Source: an uncultured Prevotellaceae bacterium
Lineage (GTDB): Bacteria; Bacteroidota; Bacteroidia; Bacteroidales; Bacteroidaceae
Length of the DNA stretch: 26,571 nt
Reading direction: 5' to 3'
NCBI GenBank assembly: GCA_902800435.1
Contig: CADCEQ010000045.1
Span: 1 to 26,571, forward strand
In this document: positions 7,685-16,021 of the stretch, piece after piece
How the letters are laid out: every line of letters starts with the position of its first letter
Numbering within the stretch: the stretch's first letter is position 1
Position numbers and translations under genes: made by a program
The notes under the pieces: generated by a model
Seen by the model: only the letters and a program-made list of their open reading frames with translations
Databases searched by the model: none
What the model was told of the DNA's origin: nothing

Positions 7685-8413
7685 TCAAAGCAGTTCGCGA
7701 GGCATGAGTTCCTGGGCACGGCGGAAGTCCTCGGGGGTATCGAGCTCATAGCTGAAGAAGTCGGTGGTGTCGACCACGCGGAAGGTATGTCCCTGGGGAA
7801 TGAGGCGCTCGAAGGCACGCTCGTAGAAAATGTCGATGAGTCCCTCGCGCTCAATCATCAGGTCGAGTTCGGCAGCAAGCGCCTCGCCATAGGCTGGCGT
7901 AATGTGCTCAATACCAACACTCTCGCCCATCGCATCGGCGGGATTGCAAGTCTTCGAAATTTCGGTGATGCGGCATTCGGCGTCGACGACAACCTTCATC
8001 TCCTCTTCGCCAAGCTCGTGACGGTTGACGGCGAGGGCAGCCTCTGGCAGCGTGGCAATGGCGCTGACAGCGGCCGGGTCGCAGAGGATGTCGCTGTCCA
8101 TGAGCAGCACCTCCTGACCATGAACGTGCTTCATGGCGAGCCACAACGAGTAGATGTTGTTGTTGTGCTCATAGTCGGCGTTGTGGATGAAGTGGAAAGT
8201 GTAAAGTGAAAAGTGAGAGGTGAGGAAGTCGCGTATCTGGTCGGCACAGTAGCCAGTGACGACAACGAACTCAGTGATGCCGGTCTGGTGCATGGCATCA
8301 ACGGTGCGCTCCAGGAGAGTGCGCTCGCCTACCTTGAGCAGGCACTTGGGTTTGTGGTCTGTGAGGGGGCGGAGGCGCTTGGCCATTCCCGCTGCGAGTA
8401 TTACACCTATCAT
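7685..8413 (-). CDS. LicC-like sugar/alcohol-phosphate nucleotidyltransferase
   Basis: This 242-residue protein has a nucleotidyltransferase fold of the LicC/inositol-1-P or phosphocholine cytidylyltransferase type. It has the pyrophosphorylase signature VILAAGMAKRLRPLTDHKPK (4-23), VVTGY at 51-55, the LicC-like NNNIYSLWLA at 84-93, and the metal-binding DSD in LLMDSDIL (106-108). Such enzymes couple CTP (or another NTP) to a phosphorylated alcohol or sugar. It is the last gene of a five-gene minus-strand operon with a CDP-alcohol phosphatidyltransferase-like gene, which suggests it makes the CDP-activated head group. Residues 65-75 (TSHFSLYTFHF) are encoded by a GTGAAAA-type repeat that also occurs in noncoding DNA of this window, so this loop looks repeat-derived. 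Nucleotide and alcohol specificity are unknown. Confidence 0.82.
   Translation of the reverse strand: MIGVILAAGMAKRLRPLTDHKPKCLLKVGERTLLERTVDAMHQTGITEFVVVTGYCADQIRDFLTSHFSLYTFHFIHNADYEHNNNIYSLWLAMKHVHGQEVLLMDSDILCDPAAVSAIATLPEAALAVNRHELGEEEMKVVVDAECRITEISKTCNPADAMGESVGIEHITPAYGEALAAELDLMIEREGLIDIFYERAFERLIPQGHTFRVVDTTDFFSYELDTPEDFRRAQELMPRELL
8189..8221. repeat. GTGAAAA-type simple repeat inside a coding region
   Basis: On the + strand this tract reads as imperfect copies of (A)GTGAAA(A), for example GTGTAAAGTGAAAAGTGA. The same motif, in the same orientation, forms the noncoding tract at 22044-22080. Here it is in frame and codes residues 65-75 of the nucleotidyltransferase. Confidence 0.7.
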
Positions 8414-8447
8414 GGGATTTACGATTTACTGATTTTCGATTTACTGT
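8414..8447. repeat. Spacer repeat of ATTTACGATTT type (copy 1)
   Basis: The spacer between the nucleotidyltransferase and flippase-like genes is made of degenerate repeats of GATTTAC/GATTTTC. Similar text fills the next two spacers of the same operon (9492-9518 and 10503-10536). Confidence 0.55.
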
Positions 8448-9491
8448 TTATTTGTCGGGCAGCCGCATGATGAGCATGCCAATGGCAATCCAGATGATTT
8501 CACGCACGCGACAGATAATGCTGACGAAGATGCCGAGGGCGGCTGAGAGACCGAGGGCAGCGATGGACAGCACGAAACCACCCTCCTGAACGCCGAGCTG
8601 CATGGGCAGGAAGCCGATGAGGTTGGCAAAGAGTGTGGTGAACGAAACGATGAGGATGCTATGCAGGTAGGTAATGAAGATGCCCGTGAAGCCACCACCA
8701 TTGTCGATGCCGAAGAGCAGGAGCATGAACAGCACCTCGCTGCTCTGCACGATGCGCGAGAGATACTCCAGAATCAGACTCTTGTAGAAGGCGGCCTTGT
8801 CCTCGGCGTGGAGGGCAGCTATCTGCTCGTCGATGTTCGTCAGCGTCTCGGCGTGCTTCTCACGGAAACGGGTGCTCCAGCCCTTCAGACCCGGAATATG
8901 GCCTATCCACCGTAGTGTCTTCACTACGAGTCCGTTGCGGTAGCCCTTGGCAAAGACGTAGAAGGCCACGAGGCAGAACACGATGATGATGCCCAGCACA
9001 GTGGCGATGGCGGTGTTGATGGGCAGGTCGCCGACGGCAGCCAGCGCCAGATAGATGAAGATGCTGGTGAACCAGAACCAGAAATGGGCGAAGAAGTGCA
9101 TCATCGCATAGAGGATGACGCTCGACGTGGCGTGCTCGTTACTGACGTCCTTCGACAGTTCGAGTATGCGGTAGGGCTCGCCGCCGAGTCCGCCGACGGG
9201 GGTGGCATAGTTCAGGGCATAGCCCGTAATGGTAAGCCGGTAGACGCGCAGGAAGCTGACGTACTCGCTGGTGCCGCGCGTCTTGCTGCGGATGATGGTG
9301 AACCACGACCAGGCGTTGATGGCGTAGATGAAAATCCAGACCCCGACGATGGGGATGAGCCAGTAACCAGCATGGCAGATGTGCTCCCACAACTCGGTGA
9401 AACTGACATCAAACGTCAGCAGCATCACCACGCAGGCCAGTACGCCCACGACGAAGAAGAGGTTGTTAAGACGCTGCTTGGTCCACCGCAT
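8448..9491 (-). CDS. Flippase-like integral membrane protein (lysylphosphatidylglycerol synthase TM-domain family, UPF0104-like)
   Basis: This is a 347-residue protein with about eight hydrophobic segments, for example around residues 10-26, 42-62, 118-150, 158-183 and three near the C-terminus. The TPVGGLGGEPYRI motif (about 97-109) and the late FLPMQLGVQEGGFVLSIAAL segment are typical of the flippase-like domain shared with MprF N-termini and YbhN/AglD-like proteins. These are thought to move or assist lipid-linked intermediates across the inner membrane. Here it sits between a CDP-alcohol transferase gene and a nucleotidyltransferase gene with spacers of 27 and 34 bases, so transport of the lipid or head group made by this operon is a reasonable inference. 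There is no soluble synthetase domain, so it is not a full MprF. Confidence 0.85.
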   Translation of the reverse strand: MRWTKQRLNNLFFVVGVLACVVMLLTFDVSFTELWEHICHAGYWLIPIVGVWIFIYAINAWSWFTIIRSKTRGTSEYVSFLRVYRLTITGYALNYATPVGGLGGEPYRILELSKDVSNEHATSSVILYAMMHFFAHFWFWFTSIFIYLALAAVGDLPINTAIATVLGIIIVFCLVAFYVFAKGYRNGLVVKTLRWIGHIPGLKGWSTRFREKHAETLTNIDEQIAALHAEDKAAFYKSLILEYLSRIVQSSEVLFMLLLFGIDNGGGFTGIFITYLHSILIVSFTTLFANLIGFLPMQLGVQEGGFVLSIAALGLSAALGIFVSIICRVREIIWIAIGMLIMRLPDK

Positions 9492-9518
9492 ATTATTGAC
9501 GATTTACGGATTATCGAT
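9492..9518. repeat. Spacer repeat of ATTTACGATTT type (copy 2)
   Basis: The 27-base spacer contains GACGATTTACGGATTATCGAT and continues into the stop region of the upstream gene as TTTACAATTTG. It resembles the two other spacers of this operon. Confidence 0.5.
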
Positions 9519-10499
9519 TTACAATTTGTCGGCAAGTTCCTTGCAGAACGACTCGTGGCGATGGTTGACGTACTTCCAGAGCAGGCCCATCGCGACAATC
9601 TCGAACACGAAGTGGCATGCGGGCACATCGAGCAGACAGAATAGGAATAGCCACGACTCGCGGAAGTTGAACGTCAGCAGACCGTTCCAGAAGATGACGG
9701 GCAGCGACTTCTGCCGGAACTCCTCGCGAAACTCCTGCGGAATGTTGGCGGTAGAGCCGTACTTCTCGCGCAGCTTCGAAAGGAGGCGCTGGAACTGCGG
9801 CGTCACCTTCTCCTGCTTCCGCGTGTAGTCGACGTACGACTTCTGGAACAAGCGCTCATAGGCAGGAGCATAAGGCGGCATGTGGTCGTAGATTTCCTGC
9901 TGCTGCACGGAGTTGTCGAGCTCGCTGCCCTTCTCGCCTTTCAGAAAGAAGAGGTGTACCTGGATGTAGTAGTCGGCCAGGCGCTGCTGACCGGCCAGTC
10001 CGGCAAAGCCTGCAATCAGACCAAGCACAAAGACTACAATCGTTGCCAGAAGGGCGTTCTGGGGCGTGTCGGCAATTCCCAGCCAGCCAAACTCGATGGT
10101 ATGGTGCTGATAGAATCGCCAGACGAGCACCACGTAAATCGGGATGAACCAGGCAAAGCCCGCCACACCGTCGAGGATGCGGCCTATGCGGCTCTTCTTG
10201 CCCGTCATGCGTGCCAGCTGGCCGTCGGTGCAGTCGAGCACGTCGGCCACCATCAGCAGCACAATACCAATGATGTTATAGATGAGTCCCATCGTGCCAC
10301 CATAGTAAAAACTGGCGCAGCCGAAGAAGATGGCGCTGGCAGCACCGACTATCATCGACCAGATGGTGACCGTGTTGGGGTTGATGTCGAACTTCGCAAA
10401 GAAGACCGCACAATAGTAGCAGAATGGGCGTATGACGTGCAAGTCAAGCCAGTCCTCGGTCTCGCTCGACTTGAGCGTTGCTCTGTATTTTTCGTTCAT
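9519..10499 (-). CDS. CDP-alcohol phosphatidyltransferase-like membrane protein with atypical motif
   Basis: The ATG at 10499 gives 326 residues; a TTG one codon upstream is less likely. The CDP-alcohol phosphotransferase signature is DxxDGxxAR(x8)Gx3Dx3D. Here D89-C-T-D92-G-Q-L-A-R97 is intact, G106 and D110 are present, but the last position is Gly114 (ILDGVAG) instead of Asp. That aspartate is the proposed catalytic base in the family. There are about six membrane segments, with a cytosolic insert around residues 180-250 rich in charged residues (KGEKGSELDN, REKYGSTANIPQEFREEF) that makes the protein longer than the usual 200 residues. Known members join a CDP-activated group to an alcohol to make phospholipids or inositol lipids. 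Its operon partners fit that, but activity is uncertain given the substitution. Confidence 0.82.
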   Translation of the reverse strand: MNEKYRATLKSSETEDWLDLHVIRPFCYYCAVFFAKFDINPNTVTIWSMIVGAASAIFFGCASFYYGGTMGLIYNIIGIVLLMVADVLDCTDGQLARMTGKKSRIGRILDGVAGFAWFIPIYVVLVWRFYQHHTIEFGWLGIADTPQNALLATIVVFVLGLIAGFAGLAGQQRLADYYIQVHLFFLKGEKGSELDNSVQQQEIYDHMPPYAPAYERLFQKSYVDYTRKQEKVTPQFQRLLSKLREKYGSTANIPQEFREEFRQKSLPVIFWNGLLTFNFRESWLFLFCLLDVPACHFVFEIVAMGLLWKYVNHRHESFCKELADKL

Positions 10500-10502
10500 C
10501 AA

Positions 10503-10536
10503 GTAATTTTCTATTTACGAATTTTCGATTGACGGT
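10503..10536. repeat. Spacer repeat of ATTTACGATTT type (copy 3)
   Basis: The spacer reads CTATTTACGAATTTTCGATT with GACGGTTT after it. It is a third degenerate copy of the ATTTAC/TTTTCGATT text seen in the other two spacers of the operon. Confidence 0.5.
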
Positions 10537-11580
10537 TTATTTCCTGCCTTCCTGATAAACGCGCTTGATGGTGTCAACAACCGTCTGCGTCTGCTCGCGG
10601 CGGCCCAGAGTGATGCGCAGGCAAGACTCGAGTCCGGGATCGCCCATGAACTTGATCTTGTAATCCTGAATCTTCAGGGCCTCCATCAGGCGCTCCTTCA
10701 TTTCAAGCGGATACTTGATGAGGATGAAGTTAGCCACCGACTTGTAGACCTTGAAGCCGGGCAGCCCGCCGAGTTCCTTCTTGTAGAGCTGACGCCCCCA
10801 CTCCATCTCGTCGGCCACGTGGCGGTAGTGCTCGTCGCTCTCTAAAGCAGCAATTGCGACAGCCTCGGCAAAGCGATTGAATCCCAAGTACTTATTCGAG
10901 TAACTGAGGAACTGGTCGTGACCCTTTCCGATGAAACCGAAGCCCGTGCGCAGGCCAGGCAGACCATAGAACTTTGAGAGCGTTCGAGAGATGATGAGGT
11001 TGTTATACTTGTTCACCAACGGAGCGATGTAGTCGGTGTCGGTGGTGATGAAGCTGGCGTAGGCCTCGTCGACGAGCACCATCGTGTCACTGGGAATGTT
11101 CTCCATGATGCGCCCGATCTCCTCGCTGGTCAGCGAGTTGCCAGTCGGGTTGTTGGGCGATGCCAGCAGCAGCATGCGGGGGTGAATGCGGTTGGTGTAC
11201 TCAATGACCTCGTCGACGTTGTAGGCGAAGGTGTCGTCCTGCTCGTAGAGGGGATACATCTCGAACGTTCCGCCGCACTCGCTGGCCACCTTATTATAAT
11301 ACCACCACGAGAACTGGGGTATGAGAATCGTTTTGTTGTCGCCCTTCATCAGGAAGTAGTGAATGGCGTTCTTCAGGATTTCCTCGCCGCCGTAGGCCAG
11401 GAGCACCTGCTCCTCGGGTACGCCGTAGATTTCGCTGACGCGGACGCTGATAACGCTCTTCTTGCCCTGGTCGTAGATGCGGGTATAGAAGCACAGATCC
11501 TTCGCGTTGAAATTCTTTACTGCGTCAAGCACTTTCTGGCTTGGCTCAAAGTTAAACTCATTTCTGTCAAGATAGTTCAT
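10537..11580 (-). CDS. HisC-like PLP-dependent aminotransferase (class I/II)
   Basis: This is a 347-residue fold-type I PLP enzyme. Key elements are LAYGGEEIL (61-69), ASPNNPTGN (140-148) with the cofactor-contacting Asn, VLVDEAYASF (168-177) with Asp171, the Schiff-base lysine in ISRTLSKFYGLPGLR (Lys203), and the C-terminal substrate-carboxylate or phosphate region CLRITLGR. The family includes histidinol-phosphate aminotransferase and the related CobD threonine-phosphate decarboxylase. No other his genes are present; instead the gene lies upstream of a CDP-alcohol transferase, a flippase-like protein and a nucleotidyltransferase. A role in making a phosphorylated amino-alcohol or amino-sugar head group is therefore possible, but HisC activity for histidine synthesis cannot be excluded. 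Confidence 0.83.
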   Translation of the reverse strand: MNYLDRNEFNFEPSQKVLDAVKNFNAKDLCFYTRIYDQGKKSVISVRVSEIYGVPEEQVLLAYGGEEILKNAIHYFLMKGDNKTILIPQFSWWYYNKVASECGGTFEMYPLYEQDDTFAYNVDEVIEYTNRIHPRMLLLASPNNPTGNSLTSEEIGRIMENIPSDTMVLVDEAYASFITTDTDYIAPLVNKYNNLIISRTLSKFYGLPGLRTGFGFIGKGHDQFLSYSNKYLGFNRFAEAVAIAALESDEHYRHVADEMEWGRQLYKKELGGLPGFKVYKSVANFILIKYPLEMKERLMEALKIQDYKIKFMGDPGLESCLRITLGRREQTQTVVDTIKRVYQEGRK

Positions 11581-11631
11581 AATGTATTTTATTTCTTTTT
11601 ATTATTCTATTCTTATCTACTCAACTCCTCA

Positions 11632-14199
11632 TCAGAACGTCAGCGACAGCGAGTAGCGCAGGCCCCACTTCGGGCTGGTAGGCAGCTCGTTGTAGTTCAG
11701 ACGACGCACATAGTCGATGTTGAAGAATTTGCAGATGTTGTGGATGCCCACCATCACCTCGACGTACGGCTTCTTCGAGTCCATCACGCTGACGCCCTCG
11801 GGGAACAGCATCAGACGGTCGCTGCCGGCATTCTCAGCCAGCATCGGGTTGTTTTTGTCGCTGAGCGAGCCCCAGAGGGTGCGCACGCCGATAAACTCGC
11901 GCCAGTGCCAGCGCTTGATGATGGGCGTACGGTTGAACAGTCGGCCGCTCAGGTCCCAGGTAATCATCAGCGACGCGTAACGGTCGTTCATGAACTCCAT
12001 GTTGTTGACCAGGCTGAACGTCTCGCGCTGGGCGAAATACGATAGGTTGCTGGCGGGATGGATGAGCAGCAGGAATGGCACCTGGTCCCATTGCACGCCG
12101 CCTTTCAGCGTGACGTCGGCCTTGCCCCAGCTGCTGAGCCAGAAGCGCTTGAAGATGGTGGCTTCGGTGTAGTTGTAGTTATACTCTCCGTCGAACAGTC
12201 CGCTGAAGCCGCGGGTATGCGAGAGCGTGAACACCGGGGCGTCGAGGTTGATGACGCGGCGGCGCTGCTTGTTGTTGATATAGGTCTCGTCGGGCGCATA
12301 GCGCAGGCTGGCGGTGACCTCGGTGGTGCGCATCTTAGTCGTGGGAAGCTCGGCTACTGCCGTCTGCGGGTTGACGAACGACAGAGGCGTGAGGCGCAGT
12401 TCGCCGGCGCCCTCGTTCTCCTCGTGCTTGCCGCTGACGATGGCACGCAGGCCCCAGTCGGTCTCATACTCGAAGGCCAGCTGCTGACGCTTGTAGAACA
12501 TCATCTTGTCGACCTTTGCCCACTTCATCGACATGAACACGTTATCCTTGTCGTGCTCCAGGAAGTGGTCGCCGGGCGAGCAGACGTCGTGCGACACCTG
12601 CAGGGTGACGGTACGGCGCGGGAACTCGTGGACCGAGTAGTTCTTCGGATTCAGCGAGTAGGTAACCTCGGCGTTATAGTAGTTCTTCCGGCTGTCCCAG
12701 CCGCGGGCATAATAACCCGAGAAGAACAAGTGCCTGTTCAGGTTGGCCGTCGTCCGGAGGCTCAGACGCGTGCGCCAGCCGTCAACAAAGTTTCGGCTGA
12801 TAAGTGTCGTGATGGGACAGAGGTCAATGTAGTTCGGATTGCTGGTCTCGATAGAGTTCTCCATCAGCGTCTTCAGGCCAATCATGATGAACTTGAAACC
12901 CTTGATGGTCTCGAAGCCCTTGACAAACTTGTCCATGCGCTTCTCGCCTCGCGTGAGGTCGGCGTTCTTACGGTAGTTGTCCCAGTAAGCGGTATCGCGC
13001 ATCTCGACGTCGGGGCTGACAATCTCCTTGGCGCCGCCCTTGAAGAGCTTTGCAGGCAGTTCGTCGAAGGCATAGTCTGACATGCGGGTGGCACGCGTGA
13101 CGACGACACTCTCCTGAATGAATTCGAACAGCTTCAGCACCGTCACCATGTCGTTGCGGGTGAGCACCCACTGGCCGTCGTCCATGCGCTCAAACTCCTG
13201 ATGAACCTGCATAGAGTCAACGAAGTTCACGTTGCTCTGCGTGGGGATGGTCAGCTGGCAGCTGCGCACGTGCAGCGTCGAGTCGTTCAAAATATAGAGG
13301 TCGCCCCTGAAGCCCCGGTCGTGTTGGTTGTTGGGGAGGAAATGTAGATGGATGCACGAGTCGCGGCCAATCTGAAGCGTATCCTCTATATAGTAACGGT
13401 AGAAGCCGAGTCCCTCCTTCGAAATGGGCGAAGTAAAGGGGCGCTGCAGCAACCGTATCTGGTCTTCGTAAAGGTCGATGTCGGTAAAGACGTCCTTGAC
13501 GACGGTGTTGATGATGTCGCCCGTCTGGAACATATCGTTAACGCCCGACGACGTCCGGCCCTCGATGTATGTCTTCTCGGAGCGCGGCTTCTTGCGGTAC
13601 ACCTTCCTCGACACCGTCTCATCCACCGAGACGGGGATGGTCAGCTTGTTGGTGAAGGCGTTCACCTCAATCTGGTCCATCAGGAACTGGTGGTTGCTGA
13701 AGGGCTTCTTGGCCAGCTGCTCGGGCTTCAGGTCGTTCAGCGACACCGTCAGCTTCTCATACTTGTGGTACTCGTAGAAGTCGTTCACGGCGAGGTCGGT
13801 CTTCTTCTTCGCCTCCACCACGCGCTTCATCAGCTCGACGGCAGGGTTGTTCTTGCGGCTGTACTTCCTGCGCTTGGCCTTCACCTTCACCTCGCCCAGC
13901 TGCCTGCGGTCGGGCTTCAGGCGTATGTTCAGCTGGCCGCGCGTCTTCTCGCCCACGCGGATGGTGCGCTTCTTATAACCGACGGCGCTGAACGAAAGAC
14001 TCCACCCCTGATGGCGTGCTATGCGGTAACGACCATTTACGTCGGCCACCGTAGCAATGCGATGACCGTCGTAAACCACACTTGTGCTGGCAATGCTGTC
14101 GCCAGTATCGGCATCGATGATGACACCCGTCAGGTATTCCTGAGCCTGCAAAGGCAACATCACCCACAAGAGAAGTATCGGAAAAATATATTTTTTCAC
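11632..14199 (-). CDS. DUF5686 outer-membrane protein with carboxypeptidase-regulatory-like domain
   Basis: I choose the GTG at 14199 (VKKYIFPILLLW), giving 855 residues with a normal signal peptide ending near LQAQ. The ATG at 14235 would place codons on top of a TAATTTTG promoter element at 14223-14230 and put 12 polar residues before the signal. After the signal comes a CarboxypepD_reg-like beta-sandwich (YLTGVIIDADTGDSIASTSV ... GRYRI ... FSAVGYKKRTI), about residues 20-95, then a long region of alternating aromatic and polar strands. The C-terminus ends YSLSLTF, a terminal-phenylalanine beta-barrel signal. These proteins resemble TonB-dependent-receptor plug/barrel relatives but lack a TonB plug. 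Function is unknown; it heads the operon of head-group genes (51-base gap to the aminotransferase). Confidence 0.85.
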   Translation of the reverse strand: MKKYIFPILLLWVMLPLQAQEYLTGVIIDADTGDSIASTSVVYDGHRIATVADVNGRYRIARHQGWSLSFSAVGYKKRTIRVGEKTRGQLNIRLKPDRRQLGEVKVKAKRRKYSRKNNPAVELMKRVVEAKKKTDLAVNDFYEYHKYEKLTVSLNDLKPEQLAKKPFSNHQFLMDQIEVNAFTNKLTIPVSVDETVSRKVYRKKPRSEKTYIEGRTSSGVNDMFQTGDIINTVVKDVFTDIDLYEDQIRLLQRPFTSPISKEGLGFYRYYIEDTLQIGRDSCIHLHFLPNNQHDRGFRGDLYILNDSTLHVRSCQLTIPTQSNVNFVDSMQVHQEFERMDDGQWVLTRNDMVTVLKLFEFIQESVVVTRATRMSDYAFDELPAKLFKGGAKEIVSPDVEMRDTAYWDNYRKNADLTRGEKRMDKFVKGFETIKGFKFIMIGLKTLMENSIETSNPNYIDLCPITTLISRNFVDGWRTRLSLRTTANLNRHLFFSGYYARGWDSRKNYYNAEVTYSLNPKNYSVHEFPRRTVTLQVSHDVCSPGDHFLEHDKDNVFMSMKWAKVDKMMFYKRQQLAFEYETDWGLRAIVSGKHEENEGAGELRLTPLSFVNPQTAVAELPTTKMRTTEVTASLRYAPDETYINNKQRRRVINLDAPVFTLSHTRGFSGLFDGEYNYNYTEATIFKRFWLSSWGKADVTLKGGVQWDQVPFLLLIHPASNLSYFAQRETFSLVNNMEFMNDRYASLMITWDLSGRLFNRTPIIKRWHWREFIGVRTLWGSLSDKNNPMLAENAGSDRLMLFPEGVSVMDSKKPYVEVMVGIHNICKFFNIDYVRRLNYNELPTSPKWGLRYSLSLTF

Positions 14200-14222
14200 T
14201 CCCGTATTCTGTTTATCGGCTG

Positions 14223-14230
14223 CAAAATTA
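14223..14230 (-). promoter_or_regulatory. Promoter -7 element (TAATTTTG) for the DUF5686 operon
   Basis: The minus strand reads TAATTTTG, matching TAnnTTTG, 23 bases before the GTG start at 14199. The -33 region lacks a clean TTTG. It lies back to back with the promoter of the divergent GH51 gene. Confidence 0.55.
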
Positions 14231-14270
14231 CTCATTTTTGTCGAAATAAACGCACTATTTCCGTTTTTTT

Positions 14271-14302
14271 CTTGGTAAACACATTATTTATTATTATTTT
14301 TG
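14271..14302 (+). promoter_or_regulatory. Promoter for the GH51 gene
   Basis: CTTG at 14271-14274 (a TTTG-like -33 element), a 20-base spacer, then TATTTTTG at 14295-14302 (TAnnTTTG). The start codon chosen at 14336 is 33 bases further on; an ATG at 14312 would lie almost at the transcription start. Confidence 0.65.
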
Positions 14303-14335
14303 CAGACGTTTATGAACCCAAAACCAGCTAAAGTA

Positions 14336-15928
14336 ATGAAAAGACTACTTCTTCTGACAGCCATCGTCCTCGGCTCTGCTTCGACGATGATGGCCGACAC
14401 ACCCCTGAAGGCAACCATCCACGCCGACAAGCCCGGCGCAAAAATCAACCGCGAAATCTACGGACAGTTCTCCGAGCACCTCGGCTCGTGCATCTACGGC
14501 GGACTGTGGGTAGGCCCCAAGTCAAAGATTCCCAACATCAACGGCTACCGCAAGGACGTCTTCGAGGCCCTCAAGGCCCTGCAGATTCCCGTCATGCGCT
14601 GGCCGGGCGGATGCTTTGCCGACGACTACCACTGGATGGACGGCATCGGCCCGCAGGAACAGCGCCCCTCGCTGCGCAACAACAACTGGGGCGGCACCAT
14701 CGAGGACAACTCCTTCGGCACACACGAGTTCCTGAACCTCTGCGAGATGCTGGGCTGCGAGCCCTACATCAGCGGTAACGTAGGCTCGGGCACCGTCAAG
14801 GAAATGGCCCAGTGGGTGGAGTATATGACCAGCGACGGCGACACCCCGATGGCACGCCTGCGCCGCCAGAACGGCCGCGAGAAGGCCTGGAAGGTGAAGT
14901 ACTTCGGCATCGGCAACGAGGCCTGGGGCTGCGGCGGCAACATGACTCCCGAGTACTACAGCGACGAGTTCCGCAAGTTCAACACTTACCTGCGCGACTA
15001 CACCGGCAACAAGCTCTACCGCATTGCCAGCGGCGCCAGCGACTACGACTACAACTGGACCGAGGTGCTGATGAAGAACATCGGCAACCGCATGCAGGGC
15101 ATCTCGCTCCACTACTACACCTGCTCGGGATGGGACGGCCCCAAGGGCTCGGCCACCAACTTCGACAACAACCAGTACTACTGGGCGCTCGGCAAGTGTC
15201 TTGAGATTGAGGACGTCATCAAGAAGCACAAGGCCATCATGGACGAGGCCGACCCGAAGAACACCATCGGACTGCTCGTCGACGAATGGGGCACGTGGTG
15301 GGACGAGGAGCCCGGCACCATCAGCGGCCACCTCTACCAGCAGAACGCCCTGCGCGACGCCTTCGTGGCCTCGCTCTCGCTCAACGTCTTCCATAAGTAC
15401 ACCGACCGCGTTAAGATGGCCAACATCGCTCAGGTGGTCAACGTGCTGCAGTCGATGATCCTGACCGACCAGAAGGGCACGGGCCACATGGTGCTCACGC
15501 CCACCTACCACGTGTTCAAGCTCTACACGCCGTTTATGGAGGCCACCTACCTGCCCGTCGACCTCGAGAGCGAGACGATGGCCGTCAGCAAGGCCTACTT
15601 CCGCCAGAAGGAGGGAGCCAAGGATGCCGGCTACCGCCCCTGCCCGATGCTCTCGGCCTCGGCCGCCAAGACCAAGGACGGCAGCATCATCCTCGCCGTC
15701 ACCAACGTCTCGCTTGACAAGGAGCAGACCATCGACTTCGAGATTGACGGCTTCACGCCCCGCCAGGTCAGCGGACAGATTCTTACCTCGCGCAGCGTAG
15801 CCGACTACAACGACTTCAGCCATCCCTCAGTCGTTGCTCCCGCCGACTTCAAGGATGCCACCCTGAAGAAAGGCGCCGTCAGCGTCAAGATTCCCGCCAA
15901 GTCGCTCGTCGTGCTTAACATCAAGTAG
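14336..15928 (+). CDS. Secreted alpha-L-arabinofuranosidase, glycoside hydrolase family 51
   Basis: This 530-residue protein has a signal peptide ([20 protein letters not shown], cut about residue 20). GH51 enzymes release arabinofuranose side chains from arabinoxylan, arabinan and similar polymers with retention. The [24 protein letters not shown] start is typical of GH51. The acid/base is Glu195 in [12 protein letters not shown], and the nucleophile is Glu317 in [14 protein letters not shown]-terminal beta-sandwich follows from about residue 390. There is no lipobox, so a periplasmic or secreted enzyme is predicted. It lies directly upstream of transketolase and not in a SusC/D-type locus, which is unusual for a polysaccharide-degrading enzyme in this group. 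Its product, arabinose, enters the pentose phosphate pathway served by the next genes. Confidence 0.94.
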   Translation: MKRLLLLTAIVLGSASTMMADTPLKATIHADKPGAKINREIYGQFSEHLGSCIYGGLWVGPKSKIPNINGYRKDVFEALKALQIPVMRWPGGCFADDYHWMDGIGPQEQRPSLRNNNWGGTIEDNSFGTHEFLNLCEMLGCEPYISGNVGSGTVKEMAQWVEYMTSDGDTPMARLRRQNGREKAWKVKYFGIGNEAWGCGGNMTPEYYSDEFRKFNTYLRDYTGNKLYRIASGASDYDYNWTEVLMKNIGNRMQGISLHYYTCSGWDGPKGSATNFDNNQYYWALGKCLEIEDVIKKHKAIMDEADPKNTIGLLVDEWGTWWDEEPGTISGHLYQQNALRDAFVASLSLNVFHKYTDRVKMANIAQVVNVLQSMILTDQKGTGHMVLTPTYHVFKLYTPFMEATYLPVDLESETMAVSKAYFRQKEGAKDAGYRPCPMLSASAAKTKDGSIILAVTNVSLDKEQTIDFEIDGFTPRQVSGQILTSRSVADYNDFSHPSVVAPADFKDATLKKGAVSVKIPAKSLVVLNIK

Positions 15929-15957
15929 CCGGAAAATAAAAAATATTCCGAAACGAC

Positions 15958-15987
15958 CTTGTGTCTCAGAATTAATTTGTACCTTTG
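15958..15987 (+). promoter_or_regulatory. Promoter for transketolase
   Basis: TACCTTTG at 15980-15987 matches the -7 element, with CTTG at 15958-15961 as a weak -33 element (18-base gap). It is 35 bases before the tkt start, showing tkt can be transcribed independently of the GH51 gene. Confidence 0.7.
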
Positions 15988-16021
15988 CAGAAAATTTCGC
16001 GTTAAACAATAATTATTCATT

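Noticed and set aside
10537..11580. Assignment as hisC of a histidine operon
   Set aside because: The family fits, but no other histidine gene is nearby and the operon partners concern lipid or head-group chemistry, so I give no gene symbol.
12058..14331. Long plus-strand open frames (12058-13080 and 13348-14331) opposite the DUF5686 gene
   Set aside because: Both are complements of the DUF5686 coding strand; that gene has a signal peptide, domain start and barrel C-terminus, and these have none.
14522..15823. 433-codon open frame on the minus strand across the GH51 gene
   Set aside because: Antisense shadow; low-complexity valine/leucine-rich product and no promoter, while the GH51 catalytic motifs are clear on the plus strand.
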